The notes below the pieces were generated by a model. It was not told the DNA's origin. It saw nothing but the letters and a program-made list of their open reading frames with translations, and made no database searches. 64,000 bases of DNA from Salicibibacter cibarius (GTDB taxonomy: Bacteria; Bacillota; Bacilli; Bacillales; Marinococcaceae), in the NCBI RefSeq assembly GCF_016495725.1, contig NZ_CP054705.1, positions 3,844,001 to 3,908,000 of the forward strand. Reading direction: 5' to 3'. Made by a program: the position numbers and the translations under genes. Shown here in pieces: positions 20,765 to 30,288 of the stretch. Numbering within the stretch: the stretch's first letter is position 1; every line of letters starts with the position of its first letter.

Positions 20765-22354
20765 AACTCAACTTTCGGAGCTAAAAATCACAGGTAAACC
20801 CTTGTGAAATCAGGATTTTCAGCAGATTTTTTATCCGAAAAAAGCAAAAAACACCCTGTTCTTTGGTAAAATAAAGGTACAACCACCAAAACCAAAGAAA
20901 GGATGTTTTCTGTGGCTTCCATGGTACCAGATTCCTATCAAAATGACCAACAACAATCTCGGGTGATGCGCTTTTTCAAACAGGCCAAAGTTGGTACGTT
21001 TTTGCATCAATCCAATATTCATAAAGAAAAAGGGTTAACTGCGCTCGTGCTTGTGCAATTTATCTTTTCTCTCGTTCTTCAAGGGAAAAATCTTTACCGG
21101 ACGCTTGAATCTGACCGTCTCCCTGATGCACCGGAAAAGGATGCGGTGTACGATTTGATGAAACGCTCAACGTACAACTGGCGGAAATTTCTCGTCTTGG
21201 TTAGCGCTCATCTCATTGAGACCTACCTCCGACCGTTAACCAATCGCGATGGTGTGTTAATCGTCGATGACTCGAGCTATGACCGTAATCGAAGTAAAGC
21301 CGTCGAACTTCTCGCGCGTGTTAAAGATCATACCACAGGCGCCTACTTTAAAGGCTTTCGGATGCTCACGCTCGGCTGGTCAGATGGCACAACATTTCTG
21401 CCTCTGGCCTTTTCACTACTCAGTTCGAGAAATGTAAAAAACCGTTTCCAGGAGGTAAATCCGAACATCGACAAACGAACGGTGGGTTATCGCCGCCGAC
21501 AAGAAGCGCTACAAAAAGGAACGGAAACGTTGTTCACTTTGCTGGATGACATCAACCCTGTGAAGCTTGGCGCTAAAACACTCCTTTTCGATAGTTGGTT
21601 TGCATACCCTTCAATCATCAAACGAGTGGTCACCGAGTATCCCCTGGATGTTGTGTGTATGATCAAGCGATCCCCCAAGATTCACTATACCTACGAAGGG
21701 GAATCCTATACGTTGAACCAGCTTTACCAAAACGTGCGCAAGAAACGAGGCCGGGCAAAAATCCTTGCTTCCATTCTTGTTGGTCTAGGTTCGGATGAAA
21801 ATGGGCAAGAGATTCAAGCTCGCATCATTTTTGTTCGTGATCGTAACCGTTCGAAACAGTGGTTAGCCATTCTCACGACGAACCTGGATCATACCGAAGA
21901 AGATGCTGTCCGCATTTATGGCAAGCGTTGGGCCATTGAATGTTTTTTCAAAGTGACCAAGTCTCATTTGCGATTGGCTAAGGAATTCCAATGCCGCAGT
22001 TATGATGCGCTAACTGCGCACACATCAATCGTTTTCCTCCGCTACATGATGCTCGCTGTGAGCTCGCGGGAGGAAGAAGATCCTCGCACGATTGGTCAGC
22101 TGTTTTTCATGTGTTGTGATGAGATAGAGGATCTTCGATTTTCTGAAGCACTCTTGATGATCCTTGACGTGTTAGGGTCGATGCTCGCGGAAGAACACTT
22201 GCTCACGGACGAGCAAATTCAGCCGTTTTTGGATCGCTTGCTTGATAACTTGCCGGAATTTTTGCGAAAACCGTTACTTTCTCGAGGGTGAATTAGTCTT
22301 AAATCCCTTTATATCAGTGGTTTACGAGTGTTAGTCATGTCCGAAAGTTGAGTT
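20765..22354 (+). mobile_element. IS4-family insertion sequence
   Basis: About 1.59 kb with 14-bp perfect terminal inverted repeats AACTCAACTTTCGG (20765-20778) and its complement at 22341-22354. It holds one intact transposase gene. No convincing target duplication was found by eye. The right end lies two bases from the gcvH stop codon. Confidence 0.85.
20912..22291 (+). CDS. IS4-family DDE transposase
   Basis: An intact transposase of about 459 residues. DDE residues are visible: LIVDDSSYDR (first Asp), LLFDSWFAYP (second Asp), and YGKRWAIECFFKVTK, the Y-(2)-R-(3)-E-(6)-K signature of IS4. Translation probably starts at GTG 20912 (MASMVPDSYQ), 8 bases after AAAGGA; an in-frame ATG at 20903 touches the ribosome binding site. 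No frameshift or stop, so the element could be active. Confidence 0.92.
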   Translation: MASMVPDSYQNDQQQSRVMRFFKQAKVGTFLHQSNIHKEKGLTALVLVQFIFSLVLQGKNLYRTLESDRLPDAPEKDAVYDLMKRSTYNWRKFLVLVSAHLIETYLRPLTNRDGVLIVDDSSYDRNRSKAVELLARVKDHTTGAYFKGFRMLTLGWSDGTTFLPLAFSLLSSRNVKNRFQEVNPNIDKRTVGYRRRQEALQKGTETLFTLLDDINPVKLGAKTLLFDSWFAYPSIIKRVVTEYPLDVVCMIKRSPKIHYTYEGESYTLNQLYQNVRKKRGRAKILASILVGLGSDENGQEIQARIIFVRDRNRSKQWLAILTTNLDHTEEDAVRIYGKRWAIECFFKVTKSHLRLAKEFQCRSYDALTAHTSIVFLRYMMLAVSSREEEDPRTIGQLFFMCCDEIEDLRFSEALLMILDVLGSMLAEEHLLTDEQIQPFLDRLLDNLPEFLRKPLLSRG

Positions 22355-22355
22355 T

Positions 22356-22739
22356 TTATTCTTCACCAACCATGTCATCGTACGCTTCGGCGCTCATCAA
22401 TTCATCTAATTCAGCCTTATCGGAAAGCTCGACGACGACCATCCAAGCTTTGTCGTAGGGGGATTCATTGACGAATTCCGGAGAATCTTCAAGTTCTTCG
22501 TTGATCTCCACCACTTTGCCGCTTACCGGCGCGTAAAGTTCGGAAACGGTTTTTACCGATTCCACACTGCCAAATGGTTCATTCACTTCAATTTCATCAC
22601 CCACCTCCGGAAGCTCAACGAATACGATGTCGCCAAGTTCATCTTGCGCGAAGGATGTAATTCCGATTCGGACGTTATCCCCTTCTTCTTTCACCCATTC
22701 ATGTTCTTCCGAATACTTTAATTCTTTTGGTGAAGCCAT
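22356..22739 (-). CDS. gcvH: Glycine cleavage system H protein
   Basis: A 127-residue lipoyl carrier protein. The lipoylated lysine is in [18 protein letters not shown] (~63). N-terminus [20 protein letters not shown] is typical. It shuttles aminomethyl groups in glycine cleavage and, in Bacillus, relays lipoyl groups. It follows yusI by 16 bases, the B. subtilis order. An IS4-family element abuts its stop codon. The sequence is strongly acidic. Confidence 0.95.
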   Translation of the reverse strand: MASPKELKYSEEHEWVKEEGDNVRIGITSFAQDELGDIVFVELPEVGDEIEVNEPFGSVESVKTVSELYAPVSGKVVEINEELEDSPEFVNESPYDKAWMVVVELSDKAELDELMSAEAYDDMVGEE

Positions 22740-22755
22740 GATATTTCCTCCTTAT

Positions 22756-23115
22756 TTATTGATTTTTCCAGTTAGCGAGGAACTCAGATTCCTTAAACCC
22801 GAGCGTGACTGTTTGTCCATCGGTCACAATCGGCCGTTTAATAAGCATGCCGTCCGATGATAGCCAGTCAATGATAGTCTCTTCATCCGCATCCGGAAGC
22901 TTGTCCTTCAAGCCCATCTCGCGATATTTTTTCCCGCTCGTGTTAAAAAACTTCTTCCATTCCAATCCGCTCTTTTCCTTTAGGTCCCGGATTTCCTCAC
23001 GTGTCGGCGGTTCTTTTACAATATGTCTTTCGTCATACGAAATGTTTTCGGCATCCAGCCACTTCTTTGCTTTTTGGCATGTGCCGCACGGTGGGTAACT
23101 AAAAACGGTAAGCAA
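22756..23115 (-). CDS. yusI: ArsC/Spx-family protein YusI
   Basis: A 119-residue thioredoxin-fold protein of the arsenate-reductase/Spx superfamily. The active-site-like motif SYPPCGTCQKAKKWL keeps a CxxC, followed by REEIRDLKEKSGLEWKKFFN and the conserved LIKRPIVTDG. It corresponds to YusI, upstream of gcvH in B. subtilis. It lacks clear hallmarks of a true arsenate reductase; biochemical role unknown. Confidence 0.85.
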   Translation of the reverse strand: MLTVFSYPPCGTCQKAKKWLDAENISYDERHIVKEPPTREEIRDLKEKSGLEWKKFFNTSGKKYREMGLKDKLPDADEETIIDWLSSDGMLIKRPIVTDGQTVTLGFKESEFLANWKNQ

Positions 23116-23264
23116 ATCTTAACCTCCTTTATGTACCGTAACGATTCATCTTCATTATACGATATTTTTGCAAACGTTTATACTCTGAAGGTTAAAAAAT
23201 TCCCCGTTTTGTCGAACAAATATATTATAATGAATGCACCCATAGACAAAAGGAGTTTTCTACC

Positions 23265-24191
23265 ATGGTTGCAAGAGCGTTATCCATTATGCAGGCGAGC
23301 TGGCAATTGCTTCGATTCGTGGCCGTTGCCTCTTCCAGTTTTGCAACGATTCTTTCTACCTTGCTGCCGCTTATTTTACATTATTCCATATCTGCCGATT
23401 TTATCATTTCGCTTTTTTTGTTGCTAATCAGCGGAGCACTTCTTATCCATGGGGTGCTCACCCATATATTAAATGATGTTACCGACTATAAATCAGGAAC
23501 AGATGCACACAGCCCGGCAATCCTTTCAGGCGGCAGCCGCGTATCGCAAGATGGGCATATCACCATCATTACCCTCGAAAAACTTGGCAAACAACTCATA
23601 TTAGCCATTGTATTTACAAGTATCGCGCTCGCTTTCCTCGGTCTCCATGAGCTCTCCATCCTGCTATTGATCGGTGTATGGGCCGCAGCTTCTTACTCGC
23701 GTCCTCCATTGCAACTCAGTTATCGCCCGTTTGCCGGGGAAGTGTTCAGCTTGTTTCCATCCATGTTGGCCCTCGGCTTGGCCGGCGCATGGTTGGCACT
23801 GGATGACATCCCCATGTGGGCACTGCAAAACGCAACGATCAACGCCCTCTTTTGCGTGGCTTGGGTGATGGTCCACCATATCCCCGACCGCTACGCCGAT
23901 CAACAGGCGATACCCATGAAGCGGACGAGCATTGTATGGTCGATGGAGACGTTTGGTCACGAATTTAGCCGCTTTCCGGCTTTTTTCTATCTTTTGTTGA
24001 CCGGCTGTTGCATATTCTGGCTAGGAACGGACCGGCTATGGGCCGCCTTAGGATTGCTCGCGATCGTCGCCACCTCCATCACCCTACTTAAAAAAATGAA
24101 CATCAACGACGATCAACAAGTGTCTGCATGTGAAAAAATAATGCTGCTGTTAGCCATCGTTAACGCGATTTGGTTAGGGGTTTTTATTTAA
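23265..24191 (+). CDS. UbiA-family prenyltransferase (MenA-like)
   Basis: A 308-residue integral membrane protein with about eight hydrophobic segments. The two Asp-rich motifs of the UbiA family are present: NDVTDYKSGTD (~67-77), for prenyl diphosphate-Mg, and HHIPDRYADQQ (~204-214). Such enzymes join a polyprenyl chain to an aromatic acceptor, as in menaquinone synthesis. It is alone, divergent from yusI, with no quinone genes nearby, so the acceptor is unknown. The following 24192-24354 shows no gene. Confidence 0.8.
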   Translation: MVARALSIMQASWQLLRFVAVASSSFATILSTLLPLILHYSISADFIISLFLLLISGALLIHGVLTHILNDVTDYKSGTDAHSPAILSGGSRVSQDGHITIITLEKLGKQLILAIVFTSIALAFLGLHELSILLLIGVWAAASYSRPPLQLSYRPFAGEVFSLFPSMLALGLAGAWLALDDIPMWALQNATINALFCVAWVMVHHIPDRYADQQAIPMKRTSIVWSMETFGHEFSRFPAFFYLLLTGCCIFWLGTDRLWAALGLLAIVATSITLLKKMNINDDQQVSACEKIMLLLAIVNAIWLGVFI

Positions 24192-24354
24192 AAAGTTGCT
24201 CCAAGATTACATGCCTTAATAAGGTGCAGTCGCATCCACAGGGTACTCCAAATCGCGTCCAAAATCCTCAACGGTAGCTACGAGTCTTATTCCGTTCTCA
24301 GCGATCCCACATGTTCAGTTTATTCGGAACCTTTTATTAACCACTGTTCTCAAA

Positions 24355-24386
24355 TGAAAACCCGCGCCATCCCAAGGGCGCGGGGT
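24355..24386 (-). terminator. Terminator of the fadNAE operon
   Basis: Stem CCCGCGCC / GGCGCGGG (24361-24368, 24377-24384), followed on the minus strand by TTTTCAT. It lies just after the fadE stop. Confidence 0.75.
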
Positions 24387-24392
24387 CTCCTC

Positions 24393-26177
24393 TTAAACCT
24401 CATATTTTTTCTTATCAATGATTCTGTCGGCGATTTCGCGCTTCACGCCAATCACGTTGATCGGTGTGCGGCGGGTAAGTTTTCTTACCATGGAAAGCAT
24501 GGTGCGCAAGTTGTCTCCTTCTTCCATGTGAATGAGGGATTCTTTGACATCCGCTTCGATGTTCTGCAACCCTTCTTCGCAAATAACCTGGGTAAGCGCA
24601 AGTTTCATCGCTTCGTTTTCCGCGCCATTTTGCTCAATCGCTTTTTCCGTACGGGCGATCGCCGATTCCATATTGTAAATTTCATTTACAATATCTGCCG
24701 TGTTCAAAAGAAGTTCTTGTTCATCTTCGATTTTCTCTCCGTACTTTTGCATGGCAGTTCCGGTTCCCACGAGGAATAATTTCTTCGCATTGGCGAGGAG
24801 ATACTTCTCTTTTTCCAACGGCTCGTCTCCCGGTTCTTCCGGCATAAAAGCCATTAATTCTTCTTGAAGGCCGTTTGCCTTTTCAAGGAATGGAAGCTCC
24901 CCTTTCATCGTTTTCCGGATTAACGTCCCGGGAACGAGGAGGCGGTTAATTTCGTTCGTCCCTTCAAATATACGGTTAATGCGGGAGTCGCGATACATAC
25001 GCTCCACTTCATATTCCGCCATAAACCCGTAGCCGCCATGGATTTGAACGGCTTCATCCGTCGTATAGTCCAAGGTTTCCGAGCCTGCGACTTTCGTTAG
25101 TGAACATTCAATGGCGTACTCGGCAATGCCTTTTGCGATTCGCGAACCATCTTCTTGTTCTTCTTCCGTTAGCTCGCCCAATTGTTTCTCAAACAACCCG
25201 CCGGTGCGGTAGATGGAGCTTTCAAGGGCATACGTTTTTGCAGTCATCGAGGCCAGTTTTTCCTGGATCGTTGTAAAACGGGCAATTGGCGTATTAAATT
25301 GCTTCCGCTCGGTCGCGTAGCTCGCTGCTAATTCAATCGCGCGTTTGCTTCCCCCGAGACAACCGACACCGAGTTTATAACGGCCCATGTTCAAGATGTT
25401 AAAAGCGATGATATGCCCGCGTCCGATTTCACCGAGCACATTTTCTTTCGGTACCTGAACGTCTTCGAGGATCAAGGTTCGCGTCGACGATCCTTTAATG
25501 CCCATTTTCTTTTCTTCAGGACCGGTCGAGACGCCATCATATTCACGCTCCACGATAAATGCCGTAAATTTGTCGCCATCGACTTGCGCATAAACGACAA
25601 ATACATCCGCGAAAGCCGAGTTCGTGATCCATTGCTTTTCCCCATTTAAAACGTAATGGGTACCTGCATCGTTTAACACGGCTGTTGTTTTCGCACTAAG
25701 CGCATCGGAGCCGGAACTTGGTTCGGTCAACGCGTAAGCCGCAATTTTTCTTCCGCTCGCGAGATCCGGAAGATACCTTTTCTTTTGTTCTTCATTCCCA
25801 AAAAATACAATCGGTTGGGAACCAATGCCAACGTGGGCGCCGTGACTGAGCGAAAAGCCCCCGGCTCGGAAAAACTTCTCGGTAATGAGTGTTGAACTGA
25901 TTTTATCAAGGCTTAGCCCTTCATATTTTTCCGGTACATCCGCACCGAGAAGTCCGAGTTCTCCTGCTTTCGTTAAAAGATCCCGGGAGACGTCAAATTC
26001 ATGGTTTTCAATGCGATCGATCTGCGGGCCCACATCTCCGATAACGAAGTCTTCCGTCGTTTTCGCGATCATAGTGTGTTCTTCCGTAAATTCCTCCGGT
26101 GTAAACACATCCTGCTTGTCTACTTCATCCAGTAAAAAGCCGCCGCCTTTAATGCTTGTTTTCAGAGTTTCTGCCAT
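24393..26177 (-). CDS. fadE: Acyl-CoA dehydrogenase FadE
   Basis: A 594-residue flavin acyl-CoA dehydrogenase, first step of beta-oxidation. Visible: YALTEPSSGSDALSAKTTA (FAD/substrate loop), EKQWITNSAFADVFVVYA, GRGHIIAFNILNMGRYKLG, QIHGGYGFMAEYEVERMYRD and RIFEGTNEINRLL with the conserved C-terminal dehydrogenase motif. The ~200-residue C-terminal extension matches the YusJ branch. Last gene of fadN-fadA-fadE, 20 bases after fadA. Confidence 0.93.
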   Translation of the reverse strand: MAETLKTSIKGGGFLLDEVDKQDVFTPEEFTEEHTMIAKTTEDFVIGDVGPQIDRIENHEFDVSRDLLTKAGELGLLGADVPEKYEGLSLDKISSTLITEKFFRAGGFSLSHGAHVGIGSQPIVFFGNEEQKKRYLPDLASGRKIAAYALTEPSSGSDALSAKTTAVLNDAGTHYVLNGEKQWITNSAFADVFVVYAQVDGDKFTAFIVEREYDGVSTGPEEKKMGIKGSSTRTLILEDVQVPKENVLGEIGRGHIIAFNILNMGRYKLGVGCLGGSKRAIELAASYATERKQFNTPIARFTTIQEKLASMTAKTYALESSIYRTGGLFEKQLGELTEEEQEDGSRIAKGIAEYAIECSLTKVAGSETLDYTTDEAVQIHGGYGFMAEYEVERMYRDSRINRIFEGTNEINRLLVPGTLIRKTMKGELPFLEKANGLQEELMAFMPEEPGDEPLEKEKYLLANAKKLFLVGTGTAMQKYGEKIEDEQELLLNTADIVNEIYNMESAIARTEKAIEQNGAENEAMKLALTQVICEEGLQNIEADVKESLIHMEEGDNLRTMLSMVRKLTRRTPINVIGVKREIADRIIDKKKYEV

Positions 26178-26197
26178 TTATGACCTCTCCTTTACGA

Positions 26198-27376
26198 TTA
26201 TAATAATTCAAACACGCCTGCTGCGCCCATGCCGCCGCCGATGCACATCGTAACAATGCCAAACTGCTCGTTCCTGCGCTTCATTTCGTGAACCAATGAA
26301 AGCGTGAGTTTCGTGCCCGTGCAACCGAGCGGATGCCCGAGCGCAATTGCTCCGCCATTGACATTCACTTTGTCATGATCAATGCCCAGTTCGCGAATCA
26401 CTTGCAAGGATTGGGAAGCAAACGCTTCGTTCAATTCGAAAAGCCCAATATCATCCTTGCTCAACCCGACAATATCAAGCACTTTCGGAATCGCTTCTAC
26501 GGGGCCGATGCCCATTACCTCGGGACGCACACCGGAAACAGCCATCCCGCGAAACTTGGCAAGGGGTTTTAGGCCATCGGCTTCAGCCATCTCTCGGTCC
26601 ATGACAAGTACGGAAGCTGCGCCGTCGCTCGTTTGCGAGGCATTTCCCGCGGTCACGCTCCCTTTCGGATGAAACACCGGACGCAAGCCGCTCAGTTTCT
26701 CTGCCGTTGTATCCGGGCGCACCCCTTCATCACGGGAAAACGTAATCGTGTTCTCCTGCAACTTATTGTCACTCCCGACGGAGCGTTGTTTGACTTCCAC
26801 CGGAACGATTTCGTCCTCGAATCGGCCTGCTTCAATCGCTGCCGCCGCCCGCTTATGGCTTTGTGCAGCGAACGCATCTTGATCCTCGCGGCTCACATCA
26901 AATTCCTGAGCCACCTGTTCGGCGGTATGGCCCATTTGCATGTAATATTCCGGAGCATCTTCCACGAGTTTCGCGTTTGGAGCGATCACGTGCCCGCCCA
27001 TCGGAATAAGACTCATCGATTCCGTGCCCCCGGCAATTGCCGCTTGCGAGTGCCCGAGCATAATGCGCTCGGCTGCGTAACCAATGCTTTGCAAGCCCGA
27101 AGCGCAATAACGATTTATCGTTGCGGCAGGTACGGTGTGCGGCAATTCTGCCAATGCGGAAATACTTCGTGCCACGTTCATGCCTTGTTCTGCCTCAGGC
27201 ATGGCACACCCGATCACGACATCATCGATCTTTGAGGCGTCATAATCCCCTGCCCGTTTTAATGTTTCTTTAATCGTGACCGCTGCATAATCATCCGGCC
27301 TTGTATTCGCCAGCGTTCCTTTTTTCGCTTTTCCCACGGGTGTCCGTGCTCCAGCTACAATAACCGCTTCTTTCAA
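26198..27376 (-). CDS. fadA: Acetyl-CoA C-acyltransferase FadA
   Basis: A 392-residue thiolase, last step of beta-oxidation. Catalytic residues are visible: nucleophile Cys in INRYCASGLQSIGYAAE (~89), His in NVNGGAIALGHPLGCTG (~349) and Cys in MCIGGGMGAAGVFE (~379). It lies between fadN (54 bases) and fadE. Confidence 0.95.
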   Translation of the reverse strand: MKEAVIVAGARTPVGKAKKGTLANTRPDDYAAVTIKETLKRAGDYDASKIDDVVIGCAMPEAEQGMNVARSISALAELPHTVPAATINRYCASGLQSIGYAAERIMLGHSQAAIAGGTESMSLIPMGGHVIAPNAKLVEDAPEYYMQMGHTAEQVAQEFDVSREDQDAFAAQSHKRAAAAIEAGRFEDEIVPVEVKQRSVGSDNKLQENTITFSRDEGVRPDTTAEKLSGLRPVFHPKGSVTAGNASQTSDGAASVLVMDREMAEADGLKPLAKFRGMAVSGVRPEVMGIGPVEAIPKVLDIVGLSKDDIGLFELNEAFASQSLQVIRELGIDHDKVNVNGGAIALGHPLGCTGTKLTLSLVHEMKRRNEQFGIVTMCIGGGMGAAGVFELL

Positions 27377-27430
27377 CAGCTTCCCCTCCCAATCTTTGTA
27401 TCTTTTTTCATAGACGAACTGCCAAACCGA

Positions 27431-29824
27431 TTAATTGCGCAAAGGTTTTCCGGTTTTTAACATGTGCTGCATACGCTGTTGCGTTTTCGGTTCGGCAATT
27501 AAACTTAAAAATGCTTCCCTTTCAAGGTCCAACAAGTAGTCTTCATCGACTTTCGTTCCCTTCGGCACACGTCCGCCGGCAATCAGAAACGCAAGTTTAC
27601 CCGCGATTTTTAAGTCGTGATCGCTGATTTGTCCGCCAGTACGCATTGACTTGGCACCGAGCAGCATCGTTGCATAACCGGTTTCACCGACAACGGGAAT
27701 GGGTTGTCGAACCGGGGGCTGATATCCTTTTTCATACAGCTCCTGAACCTTTTGTTTCGCATACCAAACCGTGTGATTGCTATTGGCGATAATGGCATCA
27801 CGGTCGCTCATAAATCCGTTTTCCGCAGATTCTTGAGCCGATGTTCCCACTTTGGCCATGGCAACTTTTTCAAAGACAGCATTCGCTACCGGTTGCAGGT
27901 CAATTCCGGCATCCTCGGGCATTTTTTCAAGTTCGCGAATGTATAATTCTTTATTTCCGCCTCCGCCGGGAACGAGTCCGACGCCAGTTTCCACCAATCC
28001 CATGTACGTTTCCGCTGAAGCCTGAATACTCGCCGATGGCAAGCAAATTTCCGCTCCGCCGCCGAGGGTCATTTGGAAAGGTGCGGCAACGACCGGTTTC
28101 CCGCTGTAACGAATACGCGATGTCATGCCTTGGAAGCGTCGAATAACCATATCAAGTTCATCAAACGCATCATCTTGCGCTTCCATGAGCATCATCATAA
28201 GATTCGCGCCGACGCAGAAATTCTTTCCTTTGTTGGCAATAACGAGCCCCTTGTAATTTTTCTCCACTTCATCAAGTGCTTTGTTCACCATTTGGATGAC
28301 GTCTAACCCAATCGAATTGTTCGGCGATGTGAATGTGAGTGCCGCCACATCGTCACCGAGGTCGGTGAGAACAGCACCGGCGTTTTTCGTGATGATGTTC
28401 TTTTCGTTTTTCAGATGTGTTGCTACGTCAATCTCTTTCTCATTGATGTCCGGTTTTTGATAAGCGCCTTTGTGATAAAAGTCACCGGCGGCGTTGTAAA
28501 AGCTTTTATAGCCGGCATTGAGCATATCTTTCACCCACGCGGGCACATTTTCGCCTTCTTCTTCCATCTTTTTGACGGAACGTTCCACATCGAGAGCATC
28601 CCAAACTTCGAATGGGCCAAGATCCCAACCGAATCCCCACTTCATGGCGTTGTCAATCGCCGCGATGTCATTGGCGATTTCATCACTTTTTTCCGCCGAA
28701 TAAAGCAACGAAGCTTTTAATGTGTCCCAGGTAAAGTTACCGGCTTTGTCATCGGCATACGCGAGCGCTTGAATTTTCGCCGCTTTTCCTTTTGCTTGTT
28801 CCGCAGCTTGAACAGAGGGCGCCTTCAATTTCTGGCCTTGGCGGTATTCCATTGTTTCAGGGTCAAGCTCCAAAATTTCCTTGTTGTCGCCCTTTCCTTT
28901 TTTCAAATAAAAACCTTGGCCGGCTTTTGCGCCGATCCAACCCTTTTCCGCCATATCTTTTAAAAATTGGGGAGGGTCAAAAATGTCTCGTTCTTCGCCT
29001 TCCACTTGATCGTAGACATTGCGGGCAACGTGAACGAATGTGTCCAGGCCAACGACATCAAGCGTTCGGAACGTGGCGCTTTTCGGACGGCCGATCAAGG
29101 GGCCCGTAATGGAATCAACTTCGGTGATAGACAGTCCCAGTTCCTGCATTTTCCGAACACTGGCGAGAAGGCCGTAGGTTCCGATACGGTTGCCGATAAA
29201 GTTTGGCGTGTCTTTCGCTTCCACAACACCTTTCCCGAGCACTTCTTCAGCAAACGTTTTCATATCAGCCAGCACACCGGCATCGGTATCTTTTGTCGGG
29301 ATAACTTCGAGCAAGTGAAGATAGCGAGGCGGGTTGAAAAAATGGGTGCCCATGAAATGGCGCCGGAATTCTTCACTCCGTCCTTCAGCCATGGCATTGA
29401 CCGAAATCCCGGATGTGTTTGACGAGACGATCGTGCCGGGCGAGCGGTGTTGCTCCACTTTTTCAAACAGTTGCTGTTTGACTTCCAATTTTTCCACGAC
29501 GACTTCAATAATCCAATCCACATCGGCAAGACGTCCAATGTCATCTTCCAAATTTCCAACTTCAATTTTATTTGCATTCTTTTTTGATGCCAGCGGTGCG
29601 GGGTTTTGTTTGAACAATTTTTTCTTGTTCTCGGCCGCAAGCCTGTTGCGGACGGCGCGGTCGTCTAAGGTTAATCCTTTTGCTTTTTCATCATCGGTTA
29701 ATTCATTAGGAACGATATCAAGGAGCAATACCGGAATGCCTAAATTGGCAAGATGCGCGGCAATGCCGGATCCCATCACACCGGAACCCAGAACGGCTGC
29801 ACGTTGAATATTTTTCTTCATCAT
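27431..29824 (-). CDS. fadN: 3-hydroxyacyl-CoA dehydrogenase / enoyl-CoA hydratase FadN
   Basis: A bifunctional protein of about 797 residues. The N-terminal half is an NAD-dependent 3-hydroxyacyl-CoA dehydrogenase with GSGVMGSGIAAHLANLGIPV near the start and FMGTHFFNPPRYLHLLEVIP; the C-terminal half has a crotonase fold (VIANKGKNFCVGANL, FQMTLGGGAEICL). The ATG at 29824 follows GGGAGG at good spacing and gives MMKKNIQRAAVLGSGVMG; the frame extends 11 codons further into the FadR operator and is not the true start. First gene of the operon. Confidence 0.94.
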   Translation of the reverse strand: MMKKNIQRAAVLGSGVMGSGIAAHLANLGIPVLLLDIVPNELTDDEKAKGLTLDDRAVRNRLAAENKKKLFKQNPAPLASKKNANKIEVGNLEDDIGRLADVDWIIEVVVEKLEVKQQLFEKVEQHRSPGTIVSSNTSGISVNAMAEGRSEEFRRHFMGTHFFNPPRYLHLLEVIPTKDTDAGVLADMKTFAEEVLGKGVVEAKDTPNFIGNRIGTYGLLASVRKMQELGLSITEVDSITGPLIGRPKSATFRTLDVVGLDTFVHVARNVYDQVEGEERDIFDPPQFLKDMAEKGWIGAKAGQGFYLKKGKGDNKEILELDPETMEYRQGQKLKAPSVQAAEQAKGKAAKIQALAYADDKAGNFTWDTLKASLLYSAEKSDEIANDIAAIDNAMKWGFGWDLGPFEVWDALDVERSVKKMEEEGENVPAWVKDMLNAGYKSFYNAAGDFYHKGAYQKPDINEKEIDVATHLKNEKNIITKNAGAVLTDLGDDVAALTFTSPNNSIGLDVIQMVNKALDEVEKNYKGLVIANKGKNFCVGANLMMMLMEAQDDAFDELDMVIRRFQGMTSRIRYSGKPVVAAPFQMTLGGGAEICLPSASIQASAETYMGLVETGVGLVPGGGGNKELYIRELEKMPEDAGIDLQPVANAVFEKVAMAKVGTSAQESAENGFMSDRDAIIANSNHTVWYAKQKVQELYEKGYQPPVRQPIPVVGETGYATMLLGAKSMRTGGQISDHDLKIAGKLAFLIAGGRVPKGTKVDEDYLLDLEREAFLSLIAEPKTQQRMQHMLKTGKPLRN

Positions 29825-29838
29825 TAGCCTCCCTTTTT

Positions 29839-29856
29839 TGAATGAATGTTCATTCA
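29839..29856 (-). promoter_or_regulatory. FadR-type operator upstream of fadN
   Basis: A perfect palindrome TGAATGAATGTTCATTCA, matching the Bacillus FadR (YsiA) operator TGAATGAATANTCATTCA. It lies about 15 bases upstream of the fadN start, so repression by FadR, relieved by long-chain acyl-CoA, is expected. Confidence 0.85.
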
Positions 29857-30019
29857 TTAAAGCTTAATAAGCATTCACAAAAAGCTAATATGCCTTTTGT
29901 GATAAACATGAAAACGATATCTATCTATACTATAAAAGATTTTTCGTGACTTAGCAATACATATTTCCTTATCGTTTGGTGAAGCTAGCAACTAGTCAAG
30001 GATAAAGGAGGAACTGCGA

Positions 30020-30274
30020 ATGGATATGCAACAACAACCCGGCCAATCGGGGCAGCAAAACATGATGATGGAACCGCCGCAAACGCTTTCCACAAAGGAT
30101 CAGCTTTATCTGTCGGATATGCTGAACTGGAACCTTACCGCGGCAAAAAAAGCAAATTTTTATGCAGAGCAATGTAACGACAACGACATTAAAAGCGCTT
30201 GTCAACGCGTCGCGCAAATGCATGAACACCATTATCAAACGTTTCTTTCCCACTTGCAACAACACACCCAATAA
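30020..30274 (+). CDS. Small CotF-type spore coat protein
   Basis: An 84-residue protein, Gln/Met-rich at the N-terminus, with a helical core LSTKDQLYLSDMLNWNLTAA and MHEHHYQTFLSHLQQH. This helical pair resembles the ferritin-like coat F family and it lies directly upstream of a clearer CotF-type gene. AAAGGAGG precedes the ATG. Probably made during sporulation; inference from family and neighbour. Confidence 0.7.
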   Translation: MDMQQQPGQSGQQNMMMEPPQTLSTKDQLYLSDMLNWNLTAAKKANFYAEQCNDNDIKSACQRVAQMHEHHYQTFLSHLQQHTQ

Positions 30275-30288
30275 AGGAGATGAGAACC

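Noticed and set aside
26633-27235. 200-codon plus-strand frame
   Set aside because: Antisense to fadA, without ribosome binding site or family features.
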